In this document: in pieces, positions 54,481 through 64,000 of the stretch
Layout of the letters: each line of letters begins with the position of its first letter
Position numbering within the stretch: position 1 is the stretch's first letter
Made by a program: the position numbers and the translations under genes
The notes under the pieces: generated by a model
Databases searched by the model: none
Seen by the model: the letters and a program-made list of their open reading frames with translations, nothing else
Told to the model about the DNA's origin: nothing
NCBI RefSeq assembly: GCF_023159225.1
Contig: NC_063172.1
Location: forward strand, 61,500,828 to 61,564,827
Direction: 5' to 3'
DNA length: 64,000 bases
Origin: Perognathus longimembris pacificus
Taxonomy: Eukaryota; Chordata; Mammalia; Rodentia; Heteromyidae

Positions 54481-54761
54481 GTATCTCTAGGGGTGCTTTC
54501 TTACTTCATAGTGGAACCAATGGTTTTGCATGTCTCTGAAGTGTCAGGCAGTGAAGTTACAACAGGGAGCCACATCGCATGTCATGTGAGTCCCTGCCCT
54601 GCTACCTGTGCTACAACAACTAAGCAACTTCAAAAACGAAACCAAAAAACCTTAAAAAACAAAACCAGGCAATTTTACAGGTTTTTAAGAGCTAAAGGAA
54701 AGACTAGGGTTTAAAGGAAGTTCTTCTTCGGGAAAAGATACTGCATTGAAGGCTGGAAAAC

Positions 54762-55005
54762 AAGGTATTGGGTGGGCTGGGAATATGGCCTAGTGGCAAG
54801 AGTGCTTGCCTCACATACACAAAGCCCTGGGTTTGATTCCTCAGGACCACATATATAGAAAACGGCCAGAAGTGGCACTGTAGCTCAAGTGGTAGAGTGC
54901 TAGCCTTGAGCAAAAAGAAGCCAAGGACAGTGCTCAGTCCCTGAGTTCAGACCCCAGGACTGGTGGAAAACAAAACAAACAAACAGAAAAAAAAGGTATT
55001 GGGTG
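54762..55005 (+). mobile_element. IDL-Geo-type SINE with 13-base duplication
   Basis: Element 54,775-54,992. AAGGTATTGGGTG repeats at 54,762-54,774 and 54,993-55,005. Confidence 0.95.
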
Positions 55006-55342
55006 TGGAGCAAACGTGTGAAGGCCCTGAGGTTAGGCATGTTTAAAGCGGCGATCCTCAGATCTCAGCTTCCTGAGCAGAACATGGAAACATGATGTGA
55101 GCTAATGGATGAGATGTAGGTACAGGTAGTGCTGCATTTTAGGCCAAGGGAAGCAGATAACATTTTCCTGAGAACCACAGAAAGCCACTGGAAGCCATGG
55201 CTAACACTTGAGCTCATTTAGTCTTTAAAACCAACTTCCCAGCTATTGTGTGAATTAGAGAAGGAATAGAAGCCCAAGTTTGCATAAAATAATGAATAAC
55301 ATTTTGTCAAATAACCCTGACCCTGAATACATACCAAGTTAT

Positions 55343-55576
55343 ATCAGTGCTTTTTTTTTTTTTGCCAGTCCTGGGACTTGAACTCAGGGCCTGAGCACTG
55401 TCTCTGAGCTTCTTTTTGCTCAAGGCTAGCATTCTACCACTACCACTTGAGCCACAGCGCCACTTCTGGCTTTTTCTGTGTATGTGGTGCTGAGGAATCG
55501 AACCCAGGGCTTCATGCATGCTAGGCAAGCAGTGTGCCACTAAGCCACCTTCCCAGCCCTCATCAGTGCTTTTTTT
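55343..55576 (-). mobile_element. IDL-Geo-type SINE with duplication
   Basis: Element about 55,358-55,561, flanked by ATCAGTGCTTTTTT repeats. It carries a duplicated CTACCA triplet pair inside the right monomer. Confidence 0.92.
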
Positions 55577-55596
55577 AGTCATAAAAAAGTAATACT

Positions 55597-55816
55597 GTCA
55601 GGCTCTGGTAGCTCAAACGAGGAATCGTAGCCACTCAGAAGGCTGCCCTGGTTCACAGCCAGCCTGGGCGGGAAAATCTGTGAGAGTCTTATCTCCCATT
55701 AACTAGCAAAAAGCTGAAAGGAGAGCTCTGACTCAAGTGGCAGAGCACAAGCCTTAAGTGAAAAATTGAAGGGACAATGCCCAGGCCCCGAGATCAAACC
55801 CAAGTACCTGCCCGTA
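55597..55816 (+). mobile_element. 7SL/tRNA dimeric SINE, diverged
   Basis: CTGGTAGCTCAAACGAGG starts the left monomer and GACTCAAGTGGCAGAGCAC the right. AAAAAGTAAT-like flanks lie at about 55,585 and 55,817. Confidence 0.82.
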
Positions 55817-56053
55817 AAAAGTAATTACTTATAGTAACAATAATACTCCAGTTTGACGTTATGATCTGATGGCATAAATTGAACAATAAATACAATGTAA
55901 TGCCTCTTTGGTTTCAGCCCCAACAGTGGCAAAAGAAAGTTAAATCAGACTGGGAGTGAATTTATTGGGTTAGGAAGAACTGAAACATAAAGCTAATATG
56001 AATTCCTTAGTCTTTTAATTGAATTATTGTCCACATGATTAGTTGCACAGGCT

Positions 56054-56281
56054 ACATGAAAACTTTTTTTTTTTTGGCCAGTCCTGGGCCTTGGACTCAG
56101 GGCCTGAGCACTGTCCCTGGCTTCTTCCCACTCAAGGCTAGCCTGCCACTTGAGCCACAGCGCCGCTTCTGGCCGTTTTCTGTATATGTGGTGCTGGGGA
56201 ATCGAACCTAGGGCCTCGTGTATCCGAGGCAGGCACTCTTGCCACTAGGCTATATCCCCAGCCCCCACATGAAAACTTTTT
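56054..56281 (-). mobile_element. IDL-Geo-type SINE, young, 15-base duplication
   Basis: Element 56,069-56,266. ACATGAAAACTTTTT repeats at 56,054-56,068 and 56,267-56,281. It is nearly identical to the copies at 41.7 and 51.9 kb. Confidence 0.95.
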
Positions 56282-57967
56282 AAAGGATCAAATTTGTGAC
56301 GTATTTCCCACTAATTAAACTAGTACACCTATCTATAAAAGAAAGTATTTCTTCATAACAAATGCTTCTCCAGAAGTTACTATATGTACTTTTGTGAGAT
56401 TTACTTCTGGCCCAGATGAGGAGAGAGAATAATAGAAGGACATAAAGAGGAAATGTATGTTTGGAAGCCGCTTGGTGTGTTTAATTCTCAGGCATTAATT
56501 AGGAAAAGGGCTTTCAGGCTAGATAAAAACCAAACCTACACATTTCGACATAGGCGTCTGATATCTGCTTCTGTGGACATCTATCTCCTTGACTTTCAGG
56601 CCAAAGGACAGAGCCATATTCCTGTGTCACCAATGGGAAATTGGAGGCACAGTAGGTCCCAATCTTCTTTAGATTAAAAAACAACAACAACAACAAAAAA
56701 AAACAAAAACCTTGAGGATGTGGTCCACAGATAGCAAGTCAGCAAATAGCCCAGGCAGAGGGTAGGCCCCATCAATGAAAAACAAACAAAGAAACAGAAG
56801 AGTCTGGGAGAGGGAGGGTGTGTCTGCTTTTTCCAGATCTCTCCAAGCTTCACATTTCCCATCAATTGGTCCTAATAACCCTGCCCTCCTAAAACCACCA
56901 AGATAGAGGGGGAGAATCCCTCCAGAGGGCTAGGCACACACAAAGAACTCAGCAATTATCATCTGCTGAGGTTGTGGCTGCCAGTTGAAGGTCAAACTAC
57001 CTGCTCTCCTGTTATTTCACTCATTTAATGCCAGATTTAAAAAATATCAGGTTGGTATTCCAGCTTTAAAAAAAAAAAACTGCTTTGGATATTAGAAAAT
57101 GTGAGAGCAGTGACCTTTGACCTCTTATCTGTGACCTTAATTTGACCCCTGGGCCAGGAGGAGACCTGGAACAGGGGCCCCCCTCCCCCCTTCCAGCCCA
57201 GGCTCCAGCTGTCAGGTCTCCCTGGAGTTCTCTTTAAAGTCGCAGGCTGGCAGCGCCGAGGTGGCCCTCCAAATCCTGTCTGAAATTACACTTGTAACCT
57301 GGGAGTTTGATAAGCCAAGGGGTCTGGGGTTTCAATTCCCTCTGTCCTCTGCTTTTCTAATTATCTGTGCAATGCTCTAATGCTAAATAATGATGCTGCT
57401 AACGCGGGCTGTGGTCTGCACACAGGTGCCAGCTGTCACCTCGCAGGCTGCTGACCGCATGCACACACGCAGGCCCAGCCCACACCAACAAAACAAAGAG
57501 AGGCCCTCTCCCACCCTCCCCCCTCCCCCACCCTCCCTCCACAGCCCGCCCCTCCCCAGCCTGAGGAGGCCCTGCTCCCTCCCTCTTAGCGACCTTCCCC
57601 CTGCTGCCCTCCCTCCCTGGCCCTTCCCCTAACTGCCCTGCCTCCACCAGTGGTTTCTTCCTGCTACAGAAATCCAGGAAGCACCCCCCCTCCCCTACCC
57701 GCCCCCCACCACCACATTTCCTTTGCCCACAATTTTCTCCCCCAGGCCCAAGTCACACACAAGCTGGTGTGCTCTGGAGTTTCCTTTTTCTTACTCCCGG
57801 GATGGGAGAAAGCCCATCTCTTCCATTCATTCATTTCTGGGGCTGGTGAGCTTGCTGATTTTTTCTGAATATGGTCTTTGAACTTTGGTCATTTGAAAAC
57901 AAAAAAAAAAGAAAAGAAAAAGGGCAGGTTGAAGACAAATGAGCAAAGAACAAATGAGAAGCTGTGT

Positions 57968-57970
<3 letters not shown>
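56282..57970. other. Intergenic, unique; candidate regulatory block
   Basis: No interspersed repeat recognised from about 56,750 to 57,970. A motif-dense block at 57,000-57,450 is described in the findings. C-rich tracts begin near 57,170 and dominate 57,505-57,720. Confidence 0.65.
57111..57123. promoter_or_regulatory. Perfect DR1 nuclear-receptor motif (candidate)
   Basis: TGACCTTTGACCT is two AGGTCA-type half-sites (antisense) spaced by one base, the class bound by RXR heterodimers, HNF4 and COUP-TF (established motif). Two more half-site-like TGACC words follow at 57,132 and 57,143. Function is unproven. Confidence 0.4.

Positions 57971-58019
<49 letters not shown>
57971..58019 (+). repeat. 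(AC)n microsatellite
   Basis: About 24 AC units. Confidence 0.98.
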
Positions 58020-58023
<4 letters not shown>

Positions 58024-59404
58024 GATCCTGTACTTGGTCCTCAGCAAACAACATCTGCAAGATGCATCCTTGTTGTGGTTGTTGTTGTTTGGTAACTTTG
58101 TGTCTGCAGTGCATTGTCCCTGAGGGTGGAACAGCTCCGAGTCAGTCTGACACACACGGATTTAAATAGGAACCCAGGGCTTTGCCCACCTTATGGGTGG
58201 CTGACTTGGTGCCAAGAAACACAAAACAAAAAGCAAGAGGTGGGGTTGCTGGAGGATGAAGGAGCCCCGACCGACGGTGGGGTCCCCCCCCCCCCGTGTC
58301 TGAGCCGGGTGGGGCTTGCAGGGGTGGAAACACAAAGAGTAAGGTGGGGCGCGCGGAGTCCCCCCCAGCCCCCCCTCCAGCCCCGCCGCAGTGTTTAACC
58401 TTGACTTCTCCCTCCTGGCTCCTGGCACCGGAGGAAAGCGGGTCCAGATGGGAGTCCTGCGTGTGCCCATCCCCCCTTCCCCCCCCCACCCCGGCACAGA
58501 TGTCGCCTGCTGCCTCCTGGGCCGCCACGCTGCCCGCCCCAGAAGGCTGCAGGGCACCGCCCGCCCCAGGGATAGCAGGGGCGCAACCCGCACCCTCCCT
58601 GCCCCTGCCGGCGCTCTCAGGTGGCCCCTGTCGGGCCCGGCTCCCGGGTCAGCTCCGAGTGCTTCCCATGCAAGTCCCGGGAGACAATGGCGGGCTTGCT
58701 GGCCGGCTGCGGCAGGCACGACGGCTCTGCAGCTGGCCTGTCCCTGTCCCTGTCCCTCCGGGCTGAGCGCATGGCTCTGGCTGGGCTGCTGCCCGCGGGC
58801 CCGCGGGGCCTGGCTGGGGGTGGGGGGACATCAGTGGCCCCCCTGGAGACCCCTTGGCCACGGAGTCGCCCATTTAGGGGTGTGGATGTCCATGGAGACA
58901 GACCTTGCAGGGATCCGTAATTGACAAGGTTGTTTTTACCACTCGGGTTTGGTATTCACAAACATGGTTGCTGCCACGCAGGGCTTCAGTCTGTCCTTTG
59001 GGGGGGGGGGGGGACACTTTCTGTCCCCAAGACACACAAGCAGGTGGGTACCTTGTGGAGTCAATGTAAGGGGTGGGGGCGGGTTCCCCCCCCCCCCATT
59101 TTACTGGAGGGGACACCAGTGAACTGGGCAAGACTGAGAGGTGGCTGACTCCATGGAGTACACAGCTGACTCTTCAGAGAGCAGCTGAAGGGTGAGGAGA
59201 GCAGATCTTCCTGCCACCCGCTGTCACCAGTCATTTCCTTTCTTTATAAAGAAGACTCTTGGCCCCAAGTGATTGTGTAGCACCCAGGCCTGGAAGGGAG
59301 GCTGGAAGGGAAGAGGTTAATGGCAGCTGTTTGCAGCTACTGGATCCAAGATTTGGGGGTGGGGGGGGGCTGCCTTAGGTGCTAATTTAGGACATTACAG
59401 GGAC
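58020..59404. other. Intergenic, strongly GC-rich with many C/G runs
   Basis: Pure runs: C12 at 58,284-58,295, G14 at 59,000-59,013 and C12 at 59,086-59,097. Several long open frames on both strands are what GC-rich DNA gives by chance; none has recognisable domains. CTGTCCCTGTCCCTGTCCCT at 58,739 is a short hexamer repeat. Confidence 0.65.
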
Positions 59405-59670
59405 TTTTTTGTTTTTGTGAGGTAGAGGGCATGGGAATCCTGGCGCGTGAACTCCCAGCCCTGGCGCTGTCCCTTAGCTTTTGTACCAAGGCTAGGTCGT
59501 GCTCTACCACTTGAGCCAGGGGCTCCACTTCCAACTTGCTTAATTGGAGATTAGAGCCTCATGGACTTTGGGGGTGGGGGTAGGATTGGGGGGGTGGCTT
59601 GGAACTATGATCCTCAAGTCCCAGTCTCCTGAGTAGATAGGATTACAAAAGTGAGCTATCAGGGAACTGA
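59405..59670 (-). mobile_element. 7SL/tRNA dimeric SINE with G-run expansions
   Basis: Right monomer (reverse of CTCTACCACTTGAGCCAGGG) and left monomer (reverse of CTCCTGAGTAGATAGGATT) are present, with G-rich insertions near 59,568-59,596. Confidence 0.78.
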
Positions 59671-61702
59671 CCACTTCAGAGACTTTTGAGCAAAGGTCCT
59701 GAAAATTCCTTTGGTTGCTTTAATTGTGATCAGGGAAATGTTTATGGATTTTAAATTTTGGAGTCATTCAGGAAAAAAGGGCCCAAACTCAGCTGAAGGA
59801 AGTTTTCTTATTACTCTTCTTTCTTTTTAATTTTTTTTTCTTGGAAAGAAATTCATTCTAGACATATTCTTTCTCACTTTTGGACTCTGTGTTGCTCACA
59901 CTGCTAGCAGCTGTTGCAGGCGTTGGTTGGAAGTCTCTGCAGCAGAAGCCAGAGAAGACTTGAATACCAAGACCTGAGATGTGATCAGCGCCATTCGGGT
60001 AGCTGCAGATGCCTTGAGGCCCCCAAGCAAACCGGGGCCAGGCCTGGGAAGAGCTGGCGGCTCCGGAGCCCACCGCCTTTGCAGATGGCCAGGTCATTTT
60101 GTGGTTTACAAATGACCAAGTCAAGTTGAAGCTACAGTCTCTGTGGTTACAGGCAGCCCTGATTAGTCACACAGTGAGTGACCCAGTGAGGACACACCCT
60201 CTTTTAAAAGGACATTAGTCAACATCTTGCTAGCTTGGGTTCAGAAATGGCCCCAGCAGAACAAGGAAAAGCCAAAATCGGGGGTGTGGATTTGAGTAAA
60301 CCAGGAGTTCGGGTTTGCTAAAAAGCAGTAAATCTGGGTGTGACGCCTTAGAGTTTCCACTGAACTTTGACCAGTTTGCTTTCCAAGTTCAGGGATGGCC
60401 CTTTCTGAGGGGAATCCTTGAGGGAATCTGGGAGGCAAAGAGCCTTCTGGTTACTTAGACTATGTATTTGTGGGCATGGGTAAAATGAAAGTGGGGAGCA
60501 AGGAAGGCAGGAAGGGGAAGAAGAACCCTCAATATGGAAGCATGTGTGGGTTTGTAACTTTTTAAAAATAGCACTACTTTTACCACAGCGACACAGGAAC
60601 TTATAAACATGAATTGCCAGCAAGAGTAAACAAATTAGTCAAATGAATCTGAAAAGTAGAGCAAGTGTCTCTGTCTGTCTCTCTGTGTCTGTCTCTCTGT
60701 CTGTCTGTCTCTCTCTCTGTCTCTCTATGCCCCCCTTTTACAAGGCAAAGATGCAAAACAAAACTCCCCCTCCTCTTAAAGGCTACTTTGCTGGTGTTTG
60801 CCCAGGAACAAACAGTCTTTCATATGAATGGTCTCCAAAAGTTCATACGCGAAAAAGTGCCAATGTCTGGGTACCCACAATGCAGCCTGTGCTGAATAGT
60901 GGAGCTTTTCTGTCCTGAATTTGTGATCTGCTATCAGAGTCCTTTAATTCTCCGAACAGAGGGCTCTTTGGGAGAAGAAAGGATGGGGGCGGGGAAGCAG
61001 CAATGGAATCAATCTTTTCTTTCCGCCTTCCTTTTGCTGTTTTCTTCTAGTCAGCAAGTAGGGCTTGAATTCCTCTGATCTTTGGAAGCATTTCCTGAGG
61101 TGAGGGCCAGGAAGGGGTTAAAGGAGGCAAGGGCAGGTTTCCCTACCGGGTGGGGCAGCTGAATGCGCCCTACCTCTGAGAGGTTCACAGGCAAAGAGGC
61201 ACCCTCTCCACATGCCCTTTATCTCCTCGGCAGTTTGTCCTTGTTCTGCGTGTTTAATACAGCTTTCCGTGGTGGTCCATCTTTTTCAAGCCATCCATTT
61301 CCTTTAACCACCAGGCTCTACAGAGACTCACCGCTCCAAAGTAGTATCCCACGGAATGAAAAGCAAGAGGCTCCGATTAGGAAGGCAGGAAGGACTGTTT
61401 GGAGAGCGGGGCAAAAATAATGATTTATAATTAAATTTTAATGGCTGATCAACAAAGCATTTCAAACACTTGGCTACCTTTTCACTCCCATTTCATTGGA
61501 TTCAATTGGACACATTTTGTGCGGCCTCAGTAAGAGCCTGGTTTCTTCCGTGCCCAGGTTACGGGAGGGAGAGGCACCTCGTGCTTATGGCCTGCTCTTG
61601 CTGGGCTCCGACTCTAGTGGGGCTGAGCTAAAAATTCTGTGTGTCTGTGTGTGTGTGCGCGTGTGCGTGTGCGCACACACGCACCGGCACGAGCATGTGT
61701 AC
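59671..61702. other. Intergenic, unique; candidate conserved blocks
   Basis: No interspersed repeat recognised. AT-rich motif-dense stretches lie near 59,680-59,880, 60,090-60,240 and 61,395-61,520. A TCTG/TCTC simple repeat lies at 60,664-60,728 and a GT/GC alternating tract at 61,639-61,690. No gene recognised. Confidence 0.65.
61639..61690 (+). repeat. Alternating GT/GC/CA tract
   Basis: GTGTGTGTGCGCGTGTGCG then GTGCGCACACACGCAC; alternating purine-pyrimidine with partial self-complementarity. Confidence 0.9.
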
Positions 61703-62152
61703 GCCAGTCCTGCCGCTTAAACTCAGGGCCTGAGCAATGTCTCTTGAGTTTTTCGGCTCAAAGCTAGCTCTCAACCACTTGAGCCATACCTCCACTTCTG
61801 GCTTTTTTGGTGATTAATTGGAGATAAGAGTTGCATGGGCTGGGAATATGGCCTAGTGGCAAGAGTGCTCGCCTTGTATATATGAAGTTCTAGGTTTGAT
61901 TCCTCAGCACCACATGTATAGAAAACGGCCAGAAGTGGCGCTGTGGCTCAAGTGGCAGAGTGCTAGCCTTGAGCAAAAAGAAGACAGGGACAGTGCTCAC
62001 GCCCTGAGTCCAAGGCCCAGGACTGGCAAAAAGAAAAAAGAAAAAAAAGAAAAAGAAAGTTGCATAGACTTTCTTGCTCAGGCTGGCTTTGAACACCGAT
62101 CCTCCAGTGCTAGATTCCCGAGTAGCTGCAATTACAGCCACCAGCACCCAGC
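61703..62152 (-). mobile_element. 7SL/tRNA dimeric SINE split by a younger SINE
   Basis: Right-monomer part 61,703-61,836 (GCCAGTCCTGCCGCTTAAAC, CCACTTCTGGCTTTTTTGG) and left-monomer part about 62,066-62,152 (CAGGCTGGCTTTGAACACC, AGTAGCTGCAATTACAG) are contiguous once 61,837-62,058 is removed. Confidence 0.9.
61830..62065 (+). mobile_element. IDL-Geo-type SINE nested in another SINE
   Basis: Element 61,837-62,058 with an A/G-rich tail. The host motif GTTGCAT is duplicated at 61,830-61,836 and 62,059-62,065. Confidence 0.93.
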
Positions 62153-62194
62153 AAGAAGCCATTTATTTATTTGTGTATGTATGTATGTATGTCT

Positions 62195-62275
62195 TAATGC
62201 ATGATGGAGATAGAACTCAAGACCTTATTGTACAAGTTAGGCAAATTTTCTACTATTAAGCAACATATCAAACCC
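62195..62275 (-). mobile_element. tRNA-like SINE monomer
   Basis: GATGGAGATAGAACTCAAGA, then TTCTACTATTAAGCAAC, is the reverse of an ID-type monomer. It is preceded by (TATG)n at 62,173-62,192. Confidence 0.6.
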
Positions 62276-62747
62276 AATATTTCATACAATAAGTAACTAT
62301 TGAGTAGGGATATTTGCAAACAGGACAGTGAAAAGGCCTCTCCAAGGCCTTTGGTCTGAAACCTACAAACAAAAAGGAGGCAGTGACTGCCCTGTGGAAG
62401 GAATGGTTGGGGCAGACACCAAGGAGGCCTGAGAAACGCTGCTCAATCTGTAGAGAAATGAGTCCTGCGCCAGGGTGGAGAGGAAGAGGGTGCAGCGGGC
62501 AGCCCAGCTCTCCTTTCCTTTCCCATTCTTCGGTGCGTTCCTGGGTTGTGATTTGCACACTCCTGGGTTGTGATTTGCACACTCCTGCGGGCTCCTAGCA
62601 GCTCTGTGCCCTGCCTGCAGCCAGCATCTACCCCGAGCCTCCGCTTGAAGCTAACAGAACTACCGGTAGGCCAGAACTGGAGCCAACCCGGCAGATCTCC
62701 TTTAAGCCAGCTATATTTATGGGCCGGAGGGGCCAAAATCTGATGTT
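62276..62747. other. Intergenic, no gene found
   Basis: Unique sequence. A 21-base unit beginning CCTGGGTTGTGATTTGCAC is repeated twice in tandem at about 62,541-62,583. Confidence 0.65.
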
Positions 62748-62995
62748 GGGACTGGGCACTAATGGCTCACACTCGTCATCCTAGCTACTGAAGAGGCTGA
62801 CATCTGAGGATTGTGGTTCAAAGCTAGCCTGCACAGGGAAGTCGACGAGGCTCTTATCACGAACCACAAAAAGCTGGAAGTGGTGGCGCTATGGCTCAAG
62901 TGGTAAAGTGCTAGCCTTGAATATAAGAGCTCAGGGACAGTATCCCTGGCCTACAGTTCAAGCCCAGGACTGGGGGCGGGGGGGGGGGGGGGGAG
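62748..62995 (+). mobile_element. 7SL/tRNA dimeric SINE with poly-G tail
   Basis: Left monomer ACTGGGCACTAATGGCTCAC; right monomer GGCGCTATGGCTCAAGTGGT ending AAGCCCAGGACTGGGGGC. The tail is G16 at 62,978-62,993 instead of poly-A. Confidence 0.88.
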
Positions 62996-63198
62996 AATGT
63001 TAGGGATGAGGGAGAAGCCCACGGAATGATGGGGGCAGTCTGTCTACTGTGAGTATTGTTCCTCAGTGGAAGTTAGAAGCAATCCTCTCCTTCCTGACGT
63101 GGCTGCTTTTCTCACTGCTCTTCGTGTGTACCGCTGAGAAGCCTGGCTTCCAGCCCTTCGCCTCGGCTCCATAGTTCTTCCAAGAGGCCTGGAACATT

Positions 63199-63209
63199 CC
63201 CCCCCCCCC
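63199..63209 (+). repeat. C11 homopolymer
   Basis: Eleven consecutive C in unique sequence. Confidence 0.95.
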
Positions 63210-63369
63210 ATCATCCCTGGTCCCCCCCATCCCAGCACCTTGGAAGTGAGTTGGCAGATTTGCTGTTCTCTTTCACGAAGCATTACTTTGCCTGAGGAAC
63301 GCCTTTCTCTTCTCCCTTTCCTCGTTTTTTCTTCTAAACTTAAGTTTTAATGTTTTGCTTCATTGTATT

Positions 63370-63478
63370 TTAAAACAAAGTCTCGCTATGTAGCCCCGGC
63401 TGGCCTCAAACTCTAGATCCTTTTGGCTCTACCCCCCAAGTGCTGGGGTTTATAGATAGGCGCCCCCACACCTGCCTT
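63370..63478 (-). mobile_element. B1-like SINE
   Basis: Minus-strand B1 order: CAAAGTCTCGCTATGTAGCC, GGCTGGCCTCAAACTC, then AAGTGCTGGGGTTTATAG. Confidence 0.8.
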
Positions 63479-63684
63479 GAAACCTGGGCTCTGCATGGGT
63501 AAGGGCTTTTTAGTCTTTGAGTAGAATATAGGGTGGAAGGTGAAAGAATACTAAGTGAGACAGCAGGAAGGAGAGGAATTACGCACCGGGAGGGGTTTTG
63601 AGAGGATACCTCTGCCTTTATTCCAAGGTTTCCAAGTTAGGGAATGAGATTTGTGTGCTCTTACGATTTGCTTAATTACCCCCT

Positions 63685-63916
63685 CCCCCCCCCCCCCCCC
63701 AGTCCTTGGGCTTGAACTCAGGGCCTGGGCACGGTCTTTGAGCTTTCATATTCAAGGCTACCACTTGAGCCACAGCTCCACTTGGGGCTTTTGGGTGGTT
63801 AATTGGGGGTAGGACTCCCATGGGCTTTCCTGTCTGGTGTGGCTTTGAACTGGAATCCTCAGATCTCATCCTCTCGAGCAGCTAGGATTACAGGTGTGAG
63901 CCGCAGGTGCCCAGCT
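63685..63916 (-). mobile_element. 7SL/tRNA dimeric SINE with poly-C(antisense) tail
   Basis: C16 at 63,685-63,700 (a G-run in element sense), then GGGCTTGAACTCAGGGCCTG, CCACTTGAGCCACAGCTCC and AGCTAGGATTACAGGTGTGA. It is a full dimer whose tail is G-rich, like the copy at 62,748. Confidence 0.9.
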
Positions 63917-64000
63917 TATGGTTTGGTTTGTACAGGCGGCAGTGAGCACTCAGAGAGTCATCCAATGGGGACTCCGGATCGCCTCAGGGAGTCATCCAAT

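Noticed and set aside
58142..58924. Overlapping open frames of 128-185 codons around 58.1-58.9 kb suggesting a GC-rich gene
   Set aside because: No conserved domain, no matching splice sites, several open frames on both strands as expected for GC-rich sequence. A CpG-island promoter cannot be excluded but has no supporting transcript signal.
32061..64000. The next gene on human chromosome 8, CLVS1, expected downstream of CHD7
   Set aside because: No CRAL-TRIO-like exon or other CLVS1 sequence was recognised; as I recall it starts well beyond the distance covered here.

Overview
The window is mammalian nuclear DNA, most likely from a rodent of the superfamily Geomyoidea (kangaroo rat, pocket mouse or pocket gopher). 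It shows GT-AG introns, B1-type 7SL-derived SINEs, MIR and L1 remnants, and many copies of a dimeric SINE. In that SINE an ID-like, tRNA-Ala-type left monomer is joined to a right monomer that matches my memory of the geomyoid-specific IDL-Geo SINE. The lineage call is inference from repeats; the gene call is firm.

Region 1 (1-29,724, + strand) is the 3' half of CHD7, the chromodomain helicase DNA-binding protein 7 gene (CHARGE syndrome gene in humans). Twenty coding exons are readable with intact reading frame and canonical splice sites. They correspond to human exons 19-38 if the human gene is counted as 38 exons. They encode about 1,577 residues: the segment just after the helicase, the SANT/SLIDE-type DNA-binding region, acidic and basic linkers, two BRK domains and the C-terminal tail. 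The ATPase and chromodomains lie upstream of the window. The introns hold SINEs, L1 3'-UTR fragments, MIRs and microsatellites.

Region 2 (29,725 to about 32,060) is the CHD7 3' UTR. It has a likely proximal poly(A) signal at 30,710 and a candidate distal one at 32,035, with a SINE inserted between them.

Region 3 (about 32,060-64,000) is intergenic. I found no convincing protein-coding or structural RNA gene. It holds at least a dozen full or partial dimeric SINEs, an antisense L1 relic, an ERVL/MaLR-like LTR, MIRs, a 190-base pure-purine tract and many G or C homopolymers. A few unique stretches look like cis-regulatory candidates (about 35.1, 57.1, 59.9 and 61.4 kb); this is inference from motif content only.

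The most unusual feature is the last CHD7 exon. It has become extremely GC-rich, with a 16-alanine tract and an in-frame GGCCCC hexanucleotide repeat, while the adjacent 3' UTR is AT-rich. No operon-like or novel enzymatic system is present.
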